Assembly: GCA_004554255.1 (NCBI GenBank)
Contig: SFNC01000032.1
Location: 1-18,068, forward strand
Source: Bacteroidales bacterium
Lineage (GTDB): Bacteria; Bacteroidota; Bacteroidia; Bacteroidales; Muribaculaceae
DNA length: 18,068 nt
Reading direction: 5' to 3'
Position 1 is the first letter of the stretch. The number at the start of each line of letters is the position of its first letter. Both the position numbers and the translations under genes were made by a program. Of this stretch, positions 15,655 through 18,068 are shown in pieces. The notes beneath the pieces were generated by a model. The model saw nothing but the letters and a program-made list of their open reading frames with translations, was not told where the DNA came from and did not search any database.

Positions 15655-16872
15655 ATGAAACATTTCGTTATGCTGTCGGCTGCCGTTATGACAGCCTTGT
15701 GCGCCAACGCCGGTGCTTTCATGGAGTCTGATGTCGCCGAAAGCGACTCTGTAAAGGGCTTCCAGTTCACTGATGTGAAAACTGTTAAGACTACTTCGGT
15801 CAAGGACCAGAACAAATCCGGAACGTGCTGGTGCTTCGCCGGCACTTCGTTCATCGAGGACGAAATCATGCGTCAGGGCGGAGACAGCCTTGACCTCTCC
15901 GAGATGTACACCGTCTATCACTGCTACGACGCCAAGGCCGACCGCTTTGTCCGTAACTACGGCCAGGTGAATTTCGCGCAGGGCGGCTCGCTGATCGACG
16001 TCCTCTGGGCCATCAAAAACTTCGGCGCCGTGCCCGAGGAGGTTTACACCGGCCTCAACTACGGCCAGGACAAGCACTGCCACTACGAGATGGAAGGCAT
16101 TATGGCAGGTATGCTCGGAACTGTCATCAAGAAAAAAGACGGTAAGATTTCAACAGCCTGGAAGCGCGCGCTGAACGGCGTGCTCGACGCTTACCTCGGC
16201 GAGCTCCCCAGGGAATTCACCTACAAGGGCAAAAAATACACTCCCATGAGCTTTGCCGCATCGCTCCCCATCAAACCCGAGGACTATGTCGCTGTCACCT
16301 CCTTCACTCATCATCCTTTCTACCAGGAGTTTGTACTGGAAGTTCCCGACAACTGGCTGAACGGTGCTTATAAGAATGTGAAGCTGGACGAGCTGAAGGC
16401 TATAGTGGACAACGCCCTCGAAAACGGCTATCCCGTAAACTGGGCGGCTGACGTCAGCGAAGGCGGATTCAAATGGAAAGACGGCGTTGCACTCATGCCC
16501 AAAGGCAAGACCGAAGGCGACATGAATGGCACCGAACTCGCTCGCTGGACAACCCTCAGCGACAAAGAACGCCAGAACGACAAATACGGCTTCAACGGCC
16601 CCGTCCCCGAGGAAGAAATAACTCAGGAATCACGCCAGCAGATGTTTGACAATCAGACTACTACCGACGACCACGGCATGGAAATCGTGGGCATCGCAAA
16701 GGACCAGAACGGAAACCGATACTACAAGGTTAAAAACTCCTGGGACACCAACCAAAAATACCACGGCTTCATCTACGTCTCTGAGCCGTTCTTCCTCGCC
16801 AAAACCATGGGCATCGTTGTTCACAAAGACGCCATCCCCAAAGAAATTGCAAAGAAAATCAACGTAAAATAA
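15655..16872 (+). CDS. Secreted C1 family cysteine peptidase (bleomycin hydrolase / aminopeptidase C-like)
   Basis: A papain-fold peptidase of 405 residues. The signal peptide MKHFVMLSAAVMTALCANA, with likely cleavage before Gly20, puts it in the periplasm or outside. The active site follows the bleomycin-hydrolase order: Gln52 and Cys58 in VKDQNKSGTCWCFAGTSFIE, His340 in TDDHGMEIVGIA, and Asn361 in YYKVKNSWDTN. Further family blocks are SEMYTVYHCYDAKADRFVRN, QGGSLIDVLWAIKNFGAVPE and NGYPVNWAADVSEGGF. Unlike most of the family it carries a second cysteine (Cys60) beside the catalytic Trp. Cytoplasmic aminopeptidase C proteins lack a signal peptide; exported forms of this length occur in Bacteroidota. 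The start at 15655 follows the promoter and leader. A terminator begins at its stop codon. Confidence 0.92.
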   Translation: MKHFVMLSAAVMTALCANAGAFMESDVAESDSVKGFQFTDVKTVKTTSVKDQNKSGTCWCFAGTSFIEDEIMRQGGDSLDLSEMYTVYHCYDAKADRFVRNYGQVNFAQGGSLIDVLWAIKNFGAVPEEVYTGLNYGQDKHCHYEMEGIMAGMLGTVIKKKDGKISTAWKRALNGVLDAYLGELPREFTYKGKKYTPMSFAASLPIKPEDYVAVTSFTHHPFYQEFVLEVPDNWLNGAYKNVKLDELKAIVDNALENGYPVNWAADVSEGGFKWKDGVALMPKGKTEGDMNGTELARWTTLSDKERQNDKYGFNGPVPEEEITQESRQQMFDNQTTTDDHGMEIVGIAKDQNGNRYYKVKNSWDTNQKYHGFIYVSEPFFLAKTMGIVVHKDAIPKEIAKKINVK

Positions 16873-16908
16873 GCAAAAATGGCGGCCCGATAAGCCGCCA
16901 TTTTTGCT
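16872..16908. terminator. Rho-independent terminator after the C1 peptidase gene
   Basis: The arms AGCAAAAATGGCGGC (16872-16886) and GCCGCCATTTTTGCT (16894-16908) pair perfectly around the loop CCGATAA. The descending arm contains TTTTT. It starts on the last base of the stop codon and ends 17 bases before the next ATG. The next gene therefore needs read-through or a promoter hidden in this short gap. Confidence 0.88.
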
Positions 16909-16925
16909 ATTCACCCGAAACTTTT

Positions 16926-17429
16926 ATGCTGATAGGAGTCCTTTCTGACACACATTGCCTCTGCGACGGACACGTTGCCGAATACCTGCGCGATTGCGAC
17001 GAAATATGGCACGCCGGAGACATCGGCGACGAGGAAACTCTTAAGTGGCTGCAGGGCATAGGGCCCGTGGTAAGAGCCGTTTCCGGAAACATTGACGGAG
17101 GCCTCGTGCGGCGTATGTGCCCCGAGAGGCTGGTATTCGACTGCAACGGCGCCAAGGTAATGCTCACCCACATAGGCGGATACCCCGGAAAATACGCCCC
17201 GGGGATTATGCCCGCTCTCCGCGCCGTGAACCCGGACATTTTCGTGGCCGGACACAGCCACATCCTTCGCGTCATGTACGACGACAGGCTCTCCCTGCTG
17301 TACATAAACCCCGGCGCCGCCGGCAACCAGGGATGGCAGAAGGTAAGAACAATCATCAGATTCCACATTGACCGGGGCCGCCCGCACGACCTTGAAGTCA
17401 TTGAACTTGGAACCCGCGGAAAACGTTGA
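16926..17429 (+). CDS. YfcE/MJ0936-type metallophosphoesterase
   Basis: A cytoplasmic calcineurin-like phosphodiesterase of 167 residues. It has all the metal-site motifs of the family: LSDTH (Asp8, His10), WHAGDIGD (Asp32), SGNIDG (Asn55; most members have GNCD), LTHIGG (His82) and VAGHSHILR (His110, His112), followed by YINPGAAG. Members hydrolyse phosphodiester test substrates such as bis-pNPP; the natural substrate is generally unknown. It lies just after the C1 peptidase terminator and 19 bases before the SPOR lipoprotein gene, with which it probably forms an operon. No clear TAnnTTTG box fits in the 17-base gap before it. Confidence 0.93.
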   Translation: MLIGVLSDTHCLCDGHVAEYLRDCDEIWHAGDIGDEETLKWLQGIGPVVRAVSGNIDGGLVRRMCPERLVFDCNGAKVMLTHIGGYPGKYAPGIMPALRAVNPDIFVAGHSHILRVMYDDRLSLLYINPGAAGNQGWQKVRTIIRFHIDRGRPHDLEVIELGTRGKR

Positions 17430-17448
17430 TATTAAAACAACTATACAC

Positions 17449-17958
17449 ATGAAAAAAATATTATACCTGCTGATTGCCCTCATGGGCCTGGGAATATGGT
17501 CGTGCAAACCGTCCGAGAAAAACTACCGCGCCGCATACGAGCGCGCCATGGCACGCGACTCCACACGGACAGACTTCAACGAAACAATATACGGCAGATA
17601 CCGCCGCGAAATCAAAGAAGTCCCCGCTTTCAACGAGAACGACACCGTCAACGTTAAAACCACCCGCGTGTGGGTAGTGAAGAACGAAGGCGCTCTCAAT
17701 GAGCAACTTAAAAAGTACTGCGTGATAATCGCCGAATTCAAGCAGCTGCTCAACGCCCGCTCCATCCGCGACAGATTTAAGGAGGGCGGATACCCCGGCG
17801 CATTCATCGTACAGACACCCGAACCATACTATTACGTAGTGGCAGCCGCATATACCGACCTCAGCGAGGCCGTAACACTCACCGACAAGCTGCGCCGCGA
17901 CACCCCCGTACGCATGAAAGCTCCCTGCCCATACATTCTTATGCCCTCAACTCTCTGA
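17449..17958 (+). CDS. SPOR domain-containing lipoprotein
   Basis: A 169-residue envelope lipoprotein. The signal peptide MKKILYLLIALMGLGIWSC ends in a relaxed lipobox IWSC with Cys19 as the lipidated residue. Residues 20-60 are charged and rich in Arg and Lys (RAAYERAMARDSTRTDFNET), probably a flexible or helical linker. Residues of about 89-163 match a SPOR domain, which binds peptidoglycan stripped of stem peptides at division sites: KYCVIIAEFKQLLNARSIRD, then FIVQTPEPYYYVVAAAYTDL and SEAVTLTDKLRRDTP. The ATG at 17449 was chosen because it opens the signal peptide; an upstream GTG/ATG extension overlaps the phosphoesterase gene. A role in cell division or envelope upkeep is inferred from the domain only. 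Confidence 0.88.
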   Translation: MKKILYLLIALMGLGIWSCKPSEKNYRAAYERAMARDSTRTDFNETIYGRYRREIKEVPAFNENDTVNVKTTRVWVVKNEGALNEQLKKYCVIIAEFKQLLNARSIRDRFKEGGYPGAFIVQTPEPYYYVVAAAYTDLSEAVTLTDKLRRDTPVRMKAPCPYILMPSTL

Positions 17959-17990
17959 CCACAAGACGATATTATTACTGTCCGCTAAAC

Positions 17991-18044
17991 TTTTTTAGAA
18001 TCTAAAAAATTAGGGCTGGCACCTATTGCAGGAGTCAGCCCTAA
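17991..18044 (-). terminator. Intrinsic terminator for a leftward gene beyond the right edge, with adjacent AT hairpin
   Basis: Read on the minus strand, TTAGGGCTG (18044-18036) pairs with CAGCCCTAA (18018-18010), with more pairing inside (ACTCCT and AGGTGC, loop GCAAT). TTTTTT follows directly (18009-18004), a textbook intrinsic terminator. The U run is also half of a perfect AT repeat, TTTTTTAGA (17991-17999) and TCTAAAAAA (18001-18009). On the minus strand a frame GTC GCA AAA GCA AAG TAA ends at 18049, just before the hairpin, and could be the tail of the off-window gene. The AT repeat may also help end the SPOR gene transcript from the other side. Confidence 0.75.
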
Positions 18045-18068
18045 ATGGTTACTTTGCTTTTGCGACAA

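Overview
The window looks chromosomal and comes from a member of the Bacteroidota, most likely order Bacteroidales. Several promoters match the sigma-ABfr form (TAnnTTTG, sometimes with TTTG about 20 bases upstream). Start codons lack clear Shine-Dalgarno sequences. Secreted proteins often have Gln right after the signal-peptidase site. The gene families are typical of the group: QC-like M28 peptidase, type B L31, large M16 peptidase, DUF2807 and SPOR lipoproteins. GC-rich coding with C/G-rich third positions would fit a Muribaculaceae-like gut lineage, but that placement is inference. No tRNA, rRNA, insertion sequence, phage gene or CRISPR array was recognised.

Layout. Positions 1-234 hold no assignable gene, only a possible minus-strand promoter with the start of a short open frame or structured RNA. 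A secreted modular surface protein (298-1713, minus) follows, between a 44-base perfect palindrome and its own promoter. Next is a compact minus-strand cluster. In transcription order it is the SRP RNA (about 8518-8420), a lipoprotein QC-like M28 peptidase, sufE (overlapping by ATGA), a C-terminal processing protease, and mfd (overlapping the protease by 11 bases). Ribosomal protein bL31 type B (8711-8965, minus) has its own promoter and terminator. A large M16 metallopeptidase (9248-12163, plus) is divergent from it. Then come dus, a DUF2807 secreted protein and a Wzx/TuaB-like flippase, transcribed leftward from a promoter at 15504-15511. A secreted C1 (bleomycin-hydrolase-like) peptidase (15655-16872) and a metallophosphoesterase plus SPOR lipoprotein pair (16926-17958) run rightward. 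A minus-facing intrinsic terminator at the right edge implies a leftward gene outside the window.

How it fits together. The contents are mainly housekeeping and envelope functions: protein targeting (SRP RNA), envelope proteolysis and processing (M28/QC, S41, M16, C1), Fe-S assembly, transcription-coupled repair, tRNA modification and polysaccharide export. I found no strong candidate for an undescribed system. The most interesting point is a likely periplasmic glutaminyl cyclase in the same window as two predicted substrates that start with Gln after signal-peptide cleavage. The next is that the SRP RNA sits just upstream of a four-gene cluster with no visible promoter between them.
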